The translations under genes and the position numbers were made by a program. The notes under the pieces were generated by a model that did not search any database, had not been told where the DNA came from, and worked only from the letters and a program-made list of their open reading frames with translations. This document shows positions 5,592-13,220 of a stretch of DNA of 14,011 nt, in pieces. This DNA is from Flavobacteriaceae bacterium (lineage in GTDB: Bacteria > Bacteroidota > Bacteroidia > Flavobacteriales > Flavobacteriaceae): positions 1-14,011 of the forward strand of contig JAQWKF010000117.1 in NCBI GenBank assembly GCA_029247985.1, read 5' to 3'. Each line of letters opens with the position of its first letter. The first letter of the stretch is position 1.

Positions 5592-7643
5592 TTATTTACT
5601 TGGATTAACAATAGCTTCTTCAAGTGTAAGAGAAATTTCCTGCCCCCCTAAATTAAAGCTTTTCTCACTGGGCATTACTAAGCCTGAAATTTCTTTATAG
5701 TTTGGATAATCTGTGCTGTTTGTTTGCATCTGACCGTTGAAATTTACCATTGTAGATTCTTTAATCTTCAAGCCTGTTTCTTTGCTGTAGTAGTTGGTGT
5801 AACTAACCCCAACTCCTGGGACTTTAACTACATAAGCTTCAGTATCATTCACGTTTTCTATTCCCTCTAAAACAGCCTCTCCGCTTGCAAGCAAGCCGAT
5901 TTCTGGGACAACTCCTAAAGATTTCTTAAGATCGTCATGAATCAGCTTAGGCAAGTCCATTTTATTTGGCCCCTGCTTCATGAAGGCACCCTGCTCACCC
6001 ACAACACTCGTCATCATAGCGTTTCCACCTACTGAAATCACTTGTTTCTGGCTGTTTGCGGAGTAGGTTTCTTCAACCTTGATGTCCATTTGCATAAAAG
6101 TACCTTTGTATATCAGCTTAATCTCGTTTAGATCACTTAAGGTATTGACGCCTGTCTTATCAATATGATTGGCTAAAATACTTGCCGCCGTAACACCTTC
6201 TGCAACAGCGATTTTCCTTGGACGTTCAATAGGCATACCATATTTGTCATAATAATTGACTGGAAGTCGCTTGCCGTTAAAATCTACCTTTTCAAGATTG
6301 TCAAGAACATCAACTCCCTTACCAGTAACAACTACTCTTGCTTGATCCACATTAAAGTATTTCTGGGCAACGTTTCTAACATCCTCAGCAGTAACGGCAT
6401 TAATTTTATCTAAATAGGTTTTATAAAAGTCTTTGTCAAGGTCTTCGGTTGCAATATCTAGCGCAAATTGAGCAATAGTTGAAGGCCTTTCTAAAGAACG
6501 AACAAAACTACCTACATACTTAGCTTTTGCCTTTTTTAATTCACTATCCGTAACTAAGTCAGAGCGTATGCGCTTCACTTCATTCAATAGTTCAACGACA
6601 GCGCTATCTGTGACCTCGTTTCTTACGCTTGCAGATGCGCGAAAACGTGCTGCGGTACGCTTGTTGTTTCCAATGCTTGAGTATGCACCGTAGGTATATC
6701 CTTTGTCTTCGCGTAGATTTAGAAATAAACGCGCTTCACCTCCACCACCAAGTATGGAGTTTGCCATTAATACCGCAAAATATGCTGAATCTTTTTTAGC
6801 TAGGTTCACAGTGCTTTGAACCACAACTTCTGATTGAACTGCATTAGGCATATTCACAAAATCTATTTGTGTGCTGGAAACATTACTTACTTCAGGAATT
6901 GGACTTGAAGCAACAGGATTAGGCTTCCATTTTCCAAAATACTTTTTCACAAGCGGACGAACGGATTCCATGTCAATATCACCAACAATAACCAAATAAG
7001 CATTATTGGGTCTAAACCTAAAGTCGTAAAACCGCTGAACATCTGCTAATTTGATATTGTTTATGGTGCCTGGTGTTGTATATTCCCCATAAGGGTGATT
7101 TCCACCGTATGCCAATAGCCTTTCAACACGTCTAGCTGCAGTAGTAACATCTTTTTCTGATGACTTCAATGCATCAATGATTAAGTCACGCTCTTTTGTA
7201 AATTCTTCCTCTGTAAAGTTAGGATTTATGGCTGCGTCAGCCATCATCTGAAAAGTTCTTTCAAAATAGCGTGTCAAGGATTGGGCAAATGCACCAGACG
7301 AGCTGATGTTGATGTTGGCCCCCATGAAATCTACTTCATCATAGAAATCATCCTTGGCTATTTTTTTTGAACCTTTTCCTAGTAAGCTACCAGTTAGGTC
7401 GCTTAAACCTGCCTTAATTCCTTCTAAAATGGGCGGATTGTCCAAACTTAAACTAGCACTTACTTGTGGGAGTTTTCTGTTTTCAACCAACATCACGGTA
7501 AGACCATTTTTTAGTTTGTATTGTTGCGGCTCTTTAACTTGAATGGTTGGGGCTGGACCAGGAACGGGCTGTTTACTTCGGTCAACTTGACCAATTGCAG
7601 ATAACGCCAGTAAGGAGGTAAATAGTACGAGTAATTTTTTCAT
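5592..7643 (-). CDS. M16-family protein lacking the zinc site (non-catalytic partner) with extra C-terminal domain
   Basis: The protein (683 residues) has a signal peptide (MKKLLVLFTSLLALSAIGQ) and two M16-type domains (about 35-470). Where active M16 enzymes have HxxEH, this one reads GLSDLTGSLL (79-88), so both metal-binding His and the catalytic Glu are replaced. The second half keeps R/Y motifs of the partner type, such as FLNLREDKGYTYGAYSS. A further domain (about 495-683), beta-rich with the stretch SYTNYYSKETGLKIKES, looks like the LolA-like fold often attached to Bacteroidota M16 proteins; that is tentative. The start is ATG 7643 because it opens the signal peptide; a longer frame from 7688 would run into the upstream gene. 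Likely pairs with the active enzyme encoded 10 bases upstream. Confidence 0.85.
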   Translation of the reverse strand: MKKLLVLFTSLLALSAIGQVDRSKQPVPGPAPTIQVKEPQQYKLKNGLTVMLVENRKLPQVSASLSLDNPPILEGIKAGLSDLTGSLLGKGSKKIAKDDFYDEVDFMGANINISSSGAFAQSLTRYFERTFQMMADAAINPNFTEEEFTKERDLIIDALKSSEKDVTTAARRVERLLAYGGNHPYGEYTTPGTINNIKLADVQRFYDFRFRPNNAYLVIVGDIDMESVRPLVKKYFGKWKPNPVASSPIPEVSNVSSTQIDFVNMPNAVQSEVVVQSTVNLAKKDSAYFAVLMANSILGGGGEARLFLNLREDKGYTYGAYSSIGNNKRTAARFRASASVRNEVTDSAVVELLNEVKRIRSDLVTDSELKKAKAKYVGSFVRSLERPSTIAQFALDIATEDLDKDFYKTYLDKINAVTAEDVRNVAQKYFNVDQARVVVTGKGVDVLDNLEKVDFNGKRLPVNYYDKYGMPIERPRKIAVAEGVTAASILANHIDKTGVNTLSDLNEIKLIYKGTFMQMDIKVEETYSANSQKQVISVGGNAMMTSVVGEQGAFMKQGPNKMDLPKLIHDDLKKSLGVVPEIGLLASGEAVLEGIENVNDTEAYVVKVPGVGVSYTNYYSKETGLKIKESTMVNFNGQMQTNSTDYPNYKEISGLVMPSEKSFNLGGQEISLTLEEAIVNPSK

Positions 7644-7653
7644 GATAATAAGT

Positions 7654-8970
7654 TTAGTTAGCGGCTTCTTCTTCTGGTAAGTATTCAAGTACCAAACGTT
7701 GATTTGTATTTAAGTATTTGTTAGCTACTTCTCTGATTTCTTCGCGTGTAATGGAGCGGTATATATCAATTTCATTATTGATTAGATTGGTGTCTCCAAA
7801 TAACATATAATATCGGGCAAGTGAATTAGCAATTCCTTCAACAGAGGCATTTGAGCTTACAAATCCGTTTTCAAATTTGTTGAGTAGTTTTTGGTAATCA
7901 CGCTCCGAAATAAGCTCCCCTTTAAGCATAGCAATCTCGTCGTCCATTTCTGTTATCAGGTCTGTTAGTTTAAAGTCTCCTTGCGGCAAGCCGAAAATCA
8001 CATACATGCCATAATCTTCTTGGGCGATGTTTATTGCTCCCGACTGGAGCGCCATTTTCTTTTCATCAACCAAACGTTTGTAAAGTTTGGAACTTGGGCC
8101 ATCGCTTAAATATGTAGAAATCATGTCTAAAACACGTGATTCTCTGCTTTTAAAGGAAGGTGTACGATAAGCCGTGATAATGGCGGGAATTTGAATATTG
8201 CTATCATAAGCCTCGGCTTTTAAGGCTTCTTGAATTGGATCTTCCTTTATTGAAACTCTTTCTATCTCTTTTCCTCTAGGAATGGTTCCAAAATAGGTGT
8301 CAACCATTTTTTTGGTTTTATCTATGTCAATATCACCAGCTACAACCAAAACGGCATTGTTGGGCACATAGAATTTTTTATTGAATGCTAAAAATTCGTC
8401 AAGTGTAGCGGAATCTAGATGCTCCATTTTTCCAATGGTTGTCCAGCGATAGGGATGTTTGGAAAACAGGTGTTTCTTAACGTTTTCTAAAAATTTTCCA
8501 TAAGGCTGATTATCAACACGCAATCGTTTTTCTTCTTTTACCACTTCGTTTTGAGTATCAACACCATCTTGTTCGATAATGGGGTGTAGCATACGTTCAG
8601 ATTCCATCCAAAGGCCTAGCTCTAGGTTGTTCGAAGGAAAGACTTCGTAATAATAGGTGCGGTCGTCAGTAGTATTGGCATTATTGGACCCACCATTTTC
8701 GGTTACTATTGAGAACCATGCGCCGTTTTCAATATTTTTTGTGCCTTCAAAAAGCAGGTGCTCAAAAAAATGTGCAAACCCTGTGCGGTCAGGTTGTTCG
8801 TCTTTGGCGCCAACATGGTACATTACAGAAGTAGTTACAACAGGGGCGGTGTTGTCTTGGTGTAGTATGACATGTAGACCATTTGATAAATCGTATTCTT
8901 CAAAAGAAACGGATTGGGCACTTGCAAAGCCCATAACAAATAGTATAAATAAGGATAATATATGTTTCAT
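7654..8970 (-). CDS. Zinc-dependent M16-family peptidase, catalytic subunit
   Basis: The 438-residue protein begins with a signal peptide (MKHILSLFILFVMGFASAQ), so it acts outside the cytoplasm. It carries the inverted zinc motif HFFEH (67-71, Glu70 catalytic) and, about 75 residues later, the third ligand region NEVVKEEKRLR (141-151, Glu146 or Glu147). Other family landmarks are LSNGLHVILHQD (28-39), GTKN after the motif, and KHPYRWTTIG. M16B enzymes degrade or process peptides and often work with an inactive homologue, which here follows 10 bases downstream. The ATG at 8970 is preferred to one at 8991 because it starts the signal peptide directly. Substrate is unknown. Confidence 0.92.
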   Translation of the reverse strand: MKHILSLFILFVMGFASAQSVSFEEYDLSNGLHVILHQDNTAPVVTTSVMYHVGAKDEQPDRTGFAHFFEHLLFEGTKNIENGAWFSIVTENGGSNNANTTDDRTYYYEVFPSNNLELGLWMESERMLHPIIEQDGVDTQNEVVKEEKRLRVDNQPYGKFLENVKKHLFSKHPYRWTTIGKMEHLDSATLDEFLAFNKKFYVPNNAVLVVAGDIDIDKTKKMVDTYFGTIPRGKEIERVSIKEDPIQEALKAEAYDSNIQIPAIITAYRTPSFKSRESRVLDMISTYLSDGPSSKLYKRLVDEKKMALQSGAINIAQEDYGMYVIFGLPQGDFKLTDLITEMDDEIAMLKGELISERDYQKLLNKFENGFVSSNASVEGIANSLARYYMLFGDTNLINNEIDIYRSITREEIREVANKYLNTNQRLVLEYLPEEEAAN

Positions 8971-9057
8971 GATCGAAAAGGTGTTAGCCACTAAAGTTAG
9001 TTAATTTGAAAGAATTATTCTATAATCAGCTAAAATTAATGATACCGCATAAAAATA

Positions 9058-9088
9058 TTGCCTGATACAATACAAGATTGTATATTTG
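9058..9088 (+). promoter_or_regulatory. Promoter of rplU-rpmA
   Basis: TTG at 9058-9060, a 20-bp spacer and TATATTTG at 9081-9088 match the Bacteroidota consensus. A start near 9095 gives a leader of about 30 bases before the rplU ATG. The spacer holds a 7-bp inverted repeat, ATACAAT (9065-9071) and ATTGTAT (9077-9083), which overlaps the -7 element. Confidence 0.65.
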
Positions 9089-9124
9089 CCCCCGCTTTAA
9101 TAAGAAGCGTATAAAACAAAAGAT

Positions 9125-9646
9125 ATGTTTGCAATCGTAGATATAGCAGGGCAGCAATTTAAAGTTGCAAAAGACCAGAAGGTATTTGTACACCGTTTGG
9201 ACGCCAAAACAGGAGACAAGGTTTCTTTTGACCAAGTCTTTATGTTGGCTGACGGAGACAAGGTTACCGTAGGCGCCCCGGCTGTAGCCAATGCTTCAGT
9301 AGAGGCAAAAGTGGTTCGTCACCTAAAGGATGACAAAGTAATAGTATTCAAAAAGAAACGCCGCAAAGGGTACCGTGTTAAAAATGGTCACCGCCAATCG
9401 TTGACAGAAATTGTTATCGAGTCTGTTGGAGTTGGAAAAGCCAAGAAGGCTGCACCAAAAGCTAAAGCTGAAGCACCAAAAGCCGAAGCACCAAAGGCTG
9501 CAAAAAAAGCGGCTCCTAAAGCAGCTGCTGATTTTTCTTCAAAAACAGTAGCCGAGTTAAAGGAGCTAGCCAAAGCAGCAGGTATTGCGGGAATTTCATC
9601 TATGAAAAAAGCCGATTTGATTGCGGCACTTGAAGCAAAAAAATAA
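9125..9646 (+). CDS. rplU: 50S ribosomal protein L21 (bL21) with C-terminal extension
   Basis: The first 103 or so residues are a complete L21: MFAIVDIAGQQFKV at the start and the signature KKKRRKGYRVKNGHRQ (76-91). L21 binds 23S rRNA. Standard L21 ends near this point, but here the chain runs to 173 residues. A linker of Ala, Lys, Pro and Glu (104-136) with repeated EAPKA units leads to a compact helical segment, KTVAELKELAKAAGIAGISS then MKKADLIAALEAK (140-172). That segment resembles the Rho N-terminal/SAP-type helix-extended-loop-helix fold. Such extended L21 proteins occur in flavobacteria as far as I know; the role of the tail is unknown. The gene is co-transcribed with rpmA 11 bases downstream. 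Confidence 0.96.
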   Translation: MFAIVDIAGQQFKVAKDQKVFVHRLDAKTGDKVSFDQVFMLADGDKVTVGAPAVANASVEAKVVRHLKDDKVIVFKKKRRKGYRVKNGHRQSLTEIVIESVGVGKAKKAAPKAKAEAPKAEAPKAAKKAAPKAAADFSSKTVAELKELAKAAGIAGISSMKKADLIAALEAKK

Positions 9647-9657
9647 AAGATTAAGCC

Positions 9658-9918
9658 ATGGCACACAAAAAAGGAGTAGGTAGTTCCAAGAACGGTAGAG
9701 AATCGGAATCGAAACGTTTAGGCGTTAAAATATTTGGTGGACAACATGCCATCGCTGGGAACATTATTGTTCGTCAACGCGGTACGGCACATCACCCAGG
9801 AGATAATGTATACTTAGGCAAAGACCACACGCTACACGCTAGAGTGGATGGTGTTGTGCGTTTTACTAAAAAGAAAAACAATCGCTCGTACGTTTCTATC
9901 GATCCCGTACAAGACTAG
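9658..9918 (+). CDS. rpmA: 50S ribosomal protein L27 (bL27)
   Basis: This 86-residue protein has normal L27 length and sequence: MAHKKGVGSSKNGRESESKR at the N-terminus, LGVKIFGGQ, and the signature IIVRQRGTAHHPGDNVYLGKD (37-57). L27 reaches towards the peptidyl-transferase centre with its N-terminal tail. The mature N-terminus begins directly with AHKKG, with no cleavable extension of the Firmicutes type. It follows rplU by 11 bases, the near-universal arrangement, and is followed by a strong intrinsic terminator. Confidence 0.98.
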   Translation: MAHKKGVGSSKNGRESESKRLGVKIFGGQHAIAGNIIVRQRGTAHHPGDNVYLGKDHTLHARVDGVVRFTKKKNNRSYVSIDPVQD

Positions 9919-9939
9919 TTTTTAGTTTGTAAAAAAAAC

Positions 9940-9972
9940 AAAACCCCTTTGCCAAAAGCGAAGGGGTTTTTT
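9940..9972 (+). terminator. Intrinsic terminator of rplU-rpmA
   Basis: AAAACCCCTT (9940-9949) pairs with AAGGGGTTTT (9961-9970). The stem extends inward by a T-G wobble and two G-C pairs, leaving a 5-base loop (CAAAA). The right arm runs into six T (9967-9972). It lies 21 bases after the rpmA stop. Confidence 0.88.
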
Positions 9973-9988
9973 GTTAGCCACCACATCT

Positions 9989-10012
9989 AAATCGCTTTGA
10001 GCCAAGCGATTT
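9989..10012. repeat. Perfect 9-bp inverted repeat between rpmA and ahcY
   Basis: AAATCGCTT (9989-9997) and AAGCGATTT (10004-10012) enclose a 6-base loop. Neither side is followed by a T-tract, so it is not a classic terminator. It lies between the rpmA terminator and the ahcY terminator, outside both expected transcripts. Confidence 0.55.
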
Positions 10013-10037
10013 GACAATAAGCGTTCTTGAAGACGAC

Positions 10038-10067
10038 AAAAAAAACCGAGACATTAGCCTCGGTTTT
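10038..10067 (-). terminator. Intrinsic terminator of ahcY
   Basis: On the minus strand AAAACCGAG (10067-10059) pairs with CTCGGTTTT (10050-10042) across an 8-base loop, and the stem runs into eight T (10045-10038). It starts 23 bases after the ahcY stop, well placed to end that transcript. Confidence 0.85.
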
Positions 10068-10090
10068 AGATACATTAATAGATTGCTGTT

Positions 10091-11407
10091 TTAGTAGCGG
10101 TAGTACTCGGGTTTATAAGGCCCTTGTACAGGTACACTAATATAATCCGCTTGGTCTTTGTCTAGCTCTTCAAGTTCAACGCCTAACTTATCTAGGTGTA
10201 AACGCGCTACTTTTTCGTCCAAGTGCTTTGGTAGCATATACACTTTATTTTCGTAATTATCTGCATTTTTCCAAAGCTCTATTTGCGCCAAAGTTTGGTT
10301 GGTAAACGAGTTGCTCATTACAAAACTAGGGTGGCCCGTAGCACATCCTAGGTTTACTAATCTTCCCTCAGCTAGAACAATGATATCTTTACCTTCAACG
10401 GTGTATTTGTCCACTTGTGGTTTAATTTCAACTTTGCTTTCGCCGTAGTTTCCGTTCAACCAAGCCATGTCAATTTCGTTATCAAAGTGACCAATGTTAC
10501 ATACAATGGCTTTGTCTTTCATGGCACGGAAATGACGCTCAGCAACAATGTCTTTGTTACCTGTTGCTGTTACTATAATGTCTGCGTTTCCGATGACCGT
10601 ATCTAATTTCTTTACTTCAAAACCGTCCATAGACGCTTGAAGTGCACAAATCGGATCAATTTCAGTAACCGTAACGATAGCACCAGCACCCTGGAAAGAG
10701 GCAACGGTACCCTTGCCTACATCACCATAACCTGCAACAACTACACGCTTTCCAGCCAACATGATATCTGTAGCCCTGCGTACTGCATCCACAGCTGATT
10801 CTTTACAACCGTATTTGTTGTCAAACTTAGATTTAGTAACCGAATCATTTACGTTGATGGCAGGTAGTGGTAGCGTGCCGTTTTGCATACGCTCATACAA
10901 GCGGTGAACACCCGTAGTGGTTTCTTCTGAAAGCCCTTTGATGCATGTTGCAAGTTCTGGGAATTCATCAAGAATCATATTGGTAAGATCACCACCATCG
11001 TCTAAAATTAGATTTAAGGGTTTGCGGTCTTCACCAAAAAATATTGTTTGTTCAATACACCAATTGAACTCTTCTTCACTCATGCCTTTCCATGCATAGA
11101 CGGGAATCCCAGCCGCAGCAATAGCAGCAGCAGCATGGTCTTGAGTAGAGAATATATTACAAGAACTCCATGTTACTTCGGCGCCTAGCGCCGTAAGCGT
11201 TTCAATTAGCACAGCTGTTTGAATGGTCATGTGTAAACATCCCGCGATGCGAGCACCTTTTAGAGGTTGTTCAGCTCCATATTCTTCACGTAATGCCATA
11301 AGACCAGGCATTTCTGCCTCGGCAAGTTCAATTTCTTTTCTTCCCCAGTCTGCCAAAGAAATATCTTTGACTTTGTAAGGCACGTAAGTAGTTGTTTTCG
11401 TGTCCAT
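10091..11407 (-). CDS. ahcY: Adenosylhomocysteinase (S-adenosyl-L-homocysteine hydrolase)
   Basis: The enzyme splits S-adenosylhomocysteine into adenosine and homocysteine, relieving product inhibition of methyltransferases and feeding the methionine cycle. The 438-residue protein shows signature 1 SCNIFSTQDHAAAAI (82-96), the catalytic pair Lys192 and Asp196 in SVTKSKFDN, the NAD-binding loop AGYGDVGKG (225-233), and the C-terminal KPEYYRY that reaches into the neighbouring subunit's cofactor site. ATG 11407 (MDTKTTTYVPYKV) is preferred over 11431, because the family normally begins near this point and the longer form would extend into the promoter. It has its own terminator and promoter and is transcribed alone, divergently from the phosphopantetheinyl transferase gene. 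Confidence 0.97.
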   Translation of the reverse strand: MDTKTTTYVPYKVKDISLADWGRKEIELAEAEMPGLMALREEYGAEQPLKGARIAGCLHMTIQTAVLIETLTALGAEVTWSSCNIFSTQDHAAAAIAAAGIPVYAWKGMSEEEFNWCIEQTIFFGEDRKPLNLILDDGGDLTNMILDEFPELATCIKGLSEETTTGVHRLYERMQNGTLPLPAINVNDSVTKSKFDNKYGCKESAVDAVRRATDIMLAGKRVVVAGYGDVGKGTVASFQGAGAIVTVTEIDPICALQASMDGFEVKKLDTVIGNADIIVTATGNKDIVAERHFRAMKDKAIVCNIGHFDNEIDMAWLNGNYGESKVEIKPQVDKYTVEGKDIIVLAEGRLVNLGCATGHPSFVMSNSFTNQTLAQIELWKNADNYENKVYMLPKHLDEKVARLHLDKLGVELEELDKDQADYISVPVQGPYKPEYYRY

Positions 11408-11420
11408 AGTTGTATATTTG
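11392..11420 (+). promoter_or_regulatory. Putative promoter of the phosphopantetheinyl transferase operon
   Basis: TTG at 11392-11394, an 18-bp spacer and TATATTTG at 11413-11420 fit the Bacteroidota pattern. The start site would be near 11427, about 30 bases before the ATG at 11457. The -33 element lies inside the 5' end of ahcY. Confidence 0.5.
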
Positions 11421-11439
11421 ATTTCTAGCAATTAGTTAG

Positions 11440-11470
11440 CAAATTTACAACATATAATGCCGATTTACAA
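11440..11470 (-). promoter_or_regulatory. Putative ahcY promoter
   Basis: On the minus strand TTG (11470-11468), a 20-bp spacer and TAAATTTG (11447-11440) match the Bacteroidota consensus. The start site would be near 11433, giving a leader of about 26 bases. The -33 element lies inside the first codons of the divergent phosphopantetheinyl transferase gene. Confidence 0.58.
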
Positions 11471-12071
11471 AAAGGACAAGATTTCTCACAATACCCGTTT
11501 TTTGGTGTGGCAAATAGACGAATCTGAAGATTGGTTACGCCAAGATATTATGCTTACTGATATGTGTATCAACAGGTTAGGGGCTATGAAATCCAACGTA
11601 CATCGAAAAGGGTTTTTAAGCATTAGGCACTTATTAAAGGCACTAGGATATACCCCTGCAGCATTGCATTATGATGTCTTTGGAAAACCGCATTTAGCTG
11701 ATGGGAAGTTTATTTCCATTACACATTCTCACAATTTTGCAGCAATAGCTGTAGGGGACAACCCTATTGGTATTGATATCGAAAAAGAACGATCCAAAGT
11801 ACAGCGAATAGCACCTAAGTTCTTACACAGTTCTGAGCGTATGTTAAAAGAATCAGACCGTTTTAGAACCACACAATGGTGCATAAAAGAAGCTGCCTAC
11901 AAGGCATTTGGTAAAAAAGGATTGAGTTTTCTTCACCATATTAGAACTGCTAAAATGGATTGTGAACATCCTGTTGCAGTGGTACACACTGAAGAGGGGA
12001 TAGTTGAGTTAAAAAACTGGATTTATCATTGGCATCAATTTTCATGTGCGGTTGCCCTTAAAACAAGCTAA
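11457..12071 (+). CDS. 4'-phosphopantetheinyl transferase superfamily protein
   Basis: Enzymes of this family move the phosphopantetheine arm of coenzyme A onto a serine of carrier proteins. The 204-residue protein has the two defining motifs: IGIDIEKER (104-112), with Asp107 and Glu109 as magnesium ligands, and WCIKEAAYKAFGK (141-153), with Lys144, Glu145 and Lys149. Upstream, FGKPHL (75-80) and SITHSHNFAAIAVG (87-100) are further Sfp-type landmarks. The length is close to that of Sfp/AcpT-type enzymes and longer than AcpS. The target (fatty acid carrier protein or a secondary-metabolite synthase) is not shown by the context; no carrier protein gene is present. It opens an operon, with pnuC starting after one spacer base. 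Confidence 0.9.
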   Translation: MPIYKKDKISHNTRFLVWQIDESEDWLRQDIMLTDMCINRLGAMKSNVHRKGFLSIRHLLKALGYTPAALHYDVFGKPHLADGKFISITHSHNFAAIAVGDNPIGIDIEKERSKVQRIAPKFLHSSERMLKESDRFRTTQWCIKEAAYKAFGKKGLSFLHHIRTAKMDCEHPVAVVHTEEGIVELKNWIYHWHQFSCAVALKTS

Positions 12072-12072
12072 T

Positions 12073-12690
12073 ATGCATGAGTTTATAGATGTTCTTTTTG
12101 CCCAGTATACCACATATGCACCCCTAGACGTTACACTTGAACTTATTGCTGTAATATTTGGGTTTCTGAGTGTTTGGTTTGCCAAACAGAATAACATTTG
12201 GGTGTTTCCAACAGGCCTTATTTCTACAGGAATATTTGTGTATTTATTATACAACTGGGCATTACTTGGAGATATGCTCATTAACGCTTACTATTTTGTC
12301 ATGAGTATTTATGGTTGGTACATATGGACCCGAAAAACAGATGACGATTTTACCCCTATATCACGCACGACAGCACTAGAAAAAAAGACTTCAGCCCTAA
12401 TCTTTTTAACCACTCTGATATTTGTTTATGCAGTATATCAGTCAGCAGATAAGTGGATCTCTTGGACAGCTTATGTGGATACGCTAACCACAGCCGTTTT
12501 CTTTGTGGGTATGTGGTTAATGGCACGCAGAAAAATTGAAAATTGGATTTTTTGGATTGTTGGTGATGTCATATCAGTTCCTTTATACATTTATAAAGGG
12601 CTTACGCTTACCTCCATTCAATATCTTATATTTACATTCATTGCCATTTACGGATATTTAGCATGGAGGAAAACGTTAAGCAACACATAA
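12073..12690 (+). CDS. pnuC: Nicotinamide riboside transporter PnuC
   Basis: PnuC carries nicotinamide riboside across the inner membrane by facilitated diffusion. The 205-residue protein has about seven hydrophobic segments and family landmarks: ELIAVIFGFLSVWFAKQNNI near the start, then WVFPTGLIS, the motif INAYYFVMSIYGWYIW (about 75-90) and, near the end, WIVGDVISVPLYIYKGL. The ATG at 12073 is chosen because it gives the standard N-terminus; a GTG at 12046 would overlap the preceding gene. Its last 28 bases overlap the kinase gene that follows, consistent with coupled expression of transport and phosphorylation. Confidence 0.93.
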   Translation: MHEFIDVLFAQYTTYAPLDVTLELIAVIFGFLSVWFAKQNNIWVFPTGLISTGIFVYLLYNWALLGDMLINAYYFVMSIYGWYIWTRKTDDDFTPISRTTALEKKTSALIFLTTLIFVYAVYQSADKWISWTAYVDTLTTAVFFVGMWLMARRKIENWIFWIVGDVISVPLYIYKGLTLTSIQYLIFTFIAIYGYLAWRKTLSNT

Positions 12691-13220
12691 GCAGCTGTAT
12701 AAGAGTTGTTCTTTTTGGGCCTGAGTCCACTGGGAAGACTACACTGGCTAAGGGACTAGCTGAAATATATCAAACGAAATGGGTACCCGAGTTTGCACGT
12801 GAATATCTTGAAGAAAAACTAGAGCGGACTGGAGAAGTTTGTGCTCGAGAAGATATTTATCCAATTGCTCTAGGGCAAATGAAATTAGAAAATGAAGCAG
12901 CCCAACAGGCCAATACATTTTTGTTTTGTGACACAAATTTACTTTCTACAGAAGTATATGCAAAAGCTTATTTTGATGGATGGTGTGATACACGTCTTTT
13001 GGAAGCAAACAAAGTAAATCACTACGACATATACTTTTTAACCGATATTGACGTTCCTTTTGAACAAGACTTGTTGCGCGACCGTCCCCATCAGCGCCAA
13101 CAGATGTTAGCTGCATTTAAAACTGCACTAAACGAATACAACATTACCTACGTCATTTTAAAAGGGTCCCATGAGGCACGCATTTTGCAAGTCAAGGACT
13201 ATTTAAAACAGTATGAATGA
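12663..13220 (+). CDS. NadR-type AAA ATPase, probable nicotinamide riboside kinase
   Basis: The 185-residue protein corresponds to the kinase domain of NadR alone, without the N-terminal repressor or the NMN adenylyltransferase domain. It has the P-loop FGPESTGKTTL (18-28), the conserved VPEFAREYL (41-49), a Walker B-like strand FLFCD (86-90), and an arginine-rich lid segment LLRDRPHQR. The expected reaction is ATP-dependent phosphorylation of nicotinamide riboside to NMN, which traps the vitamin entering through PnuC. The ATG at 12663 lies inside pnuC (28-base overlap, other frame), and the stop overlaps the next start as ATGA. Kinase activity is inferred from family and neighbour. Confidence 0.88.
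   Translation: MEENVKQHISSCIRVVLFGPESTGKTTLAKGLAEIYQTKWVPEFAREYLEEKLERTGEVCAREDIYPIALGQMKLENEAAQQANTFLFCDTNLLSTEVYAKAYFDGWCDTRLLEANKVNHYDIYFLTDIDVPFEQDLLRDRPHQRQQMLAAFKTALNEYNITYVILKGSHEARILQVKDYLKQYE

Noticed and set aside
7644..7688. Longer start (7688) for the inactive M16 protein
   Set aside because: It would overlap the upstream gene's end and add a polar stretch before the signal peptide; ATG 7643 begins directly with the signal peptide.
9427..9540. Tandem EAPKA/KAAPKA coding repeats in rplU as a possible DNA repeat element
   Set aside because: They are in frame, within the protein linker, and reflect low-complexity coding sequence rather than a mobile or CRISPR-type repeat.
9388..9666. 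Minus-strand frame of 92 residues opposite rplU
   Set aside because: It is an Ala/Phe-rich shadow of the Ala-Lys-Pro linker of L21.
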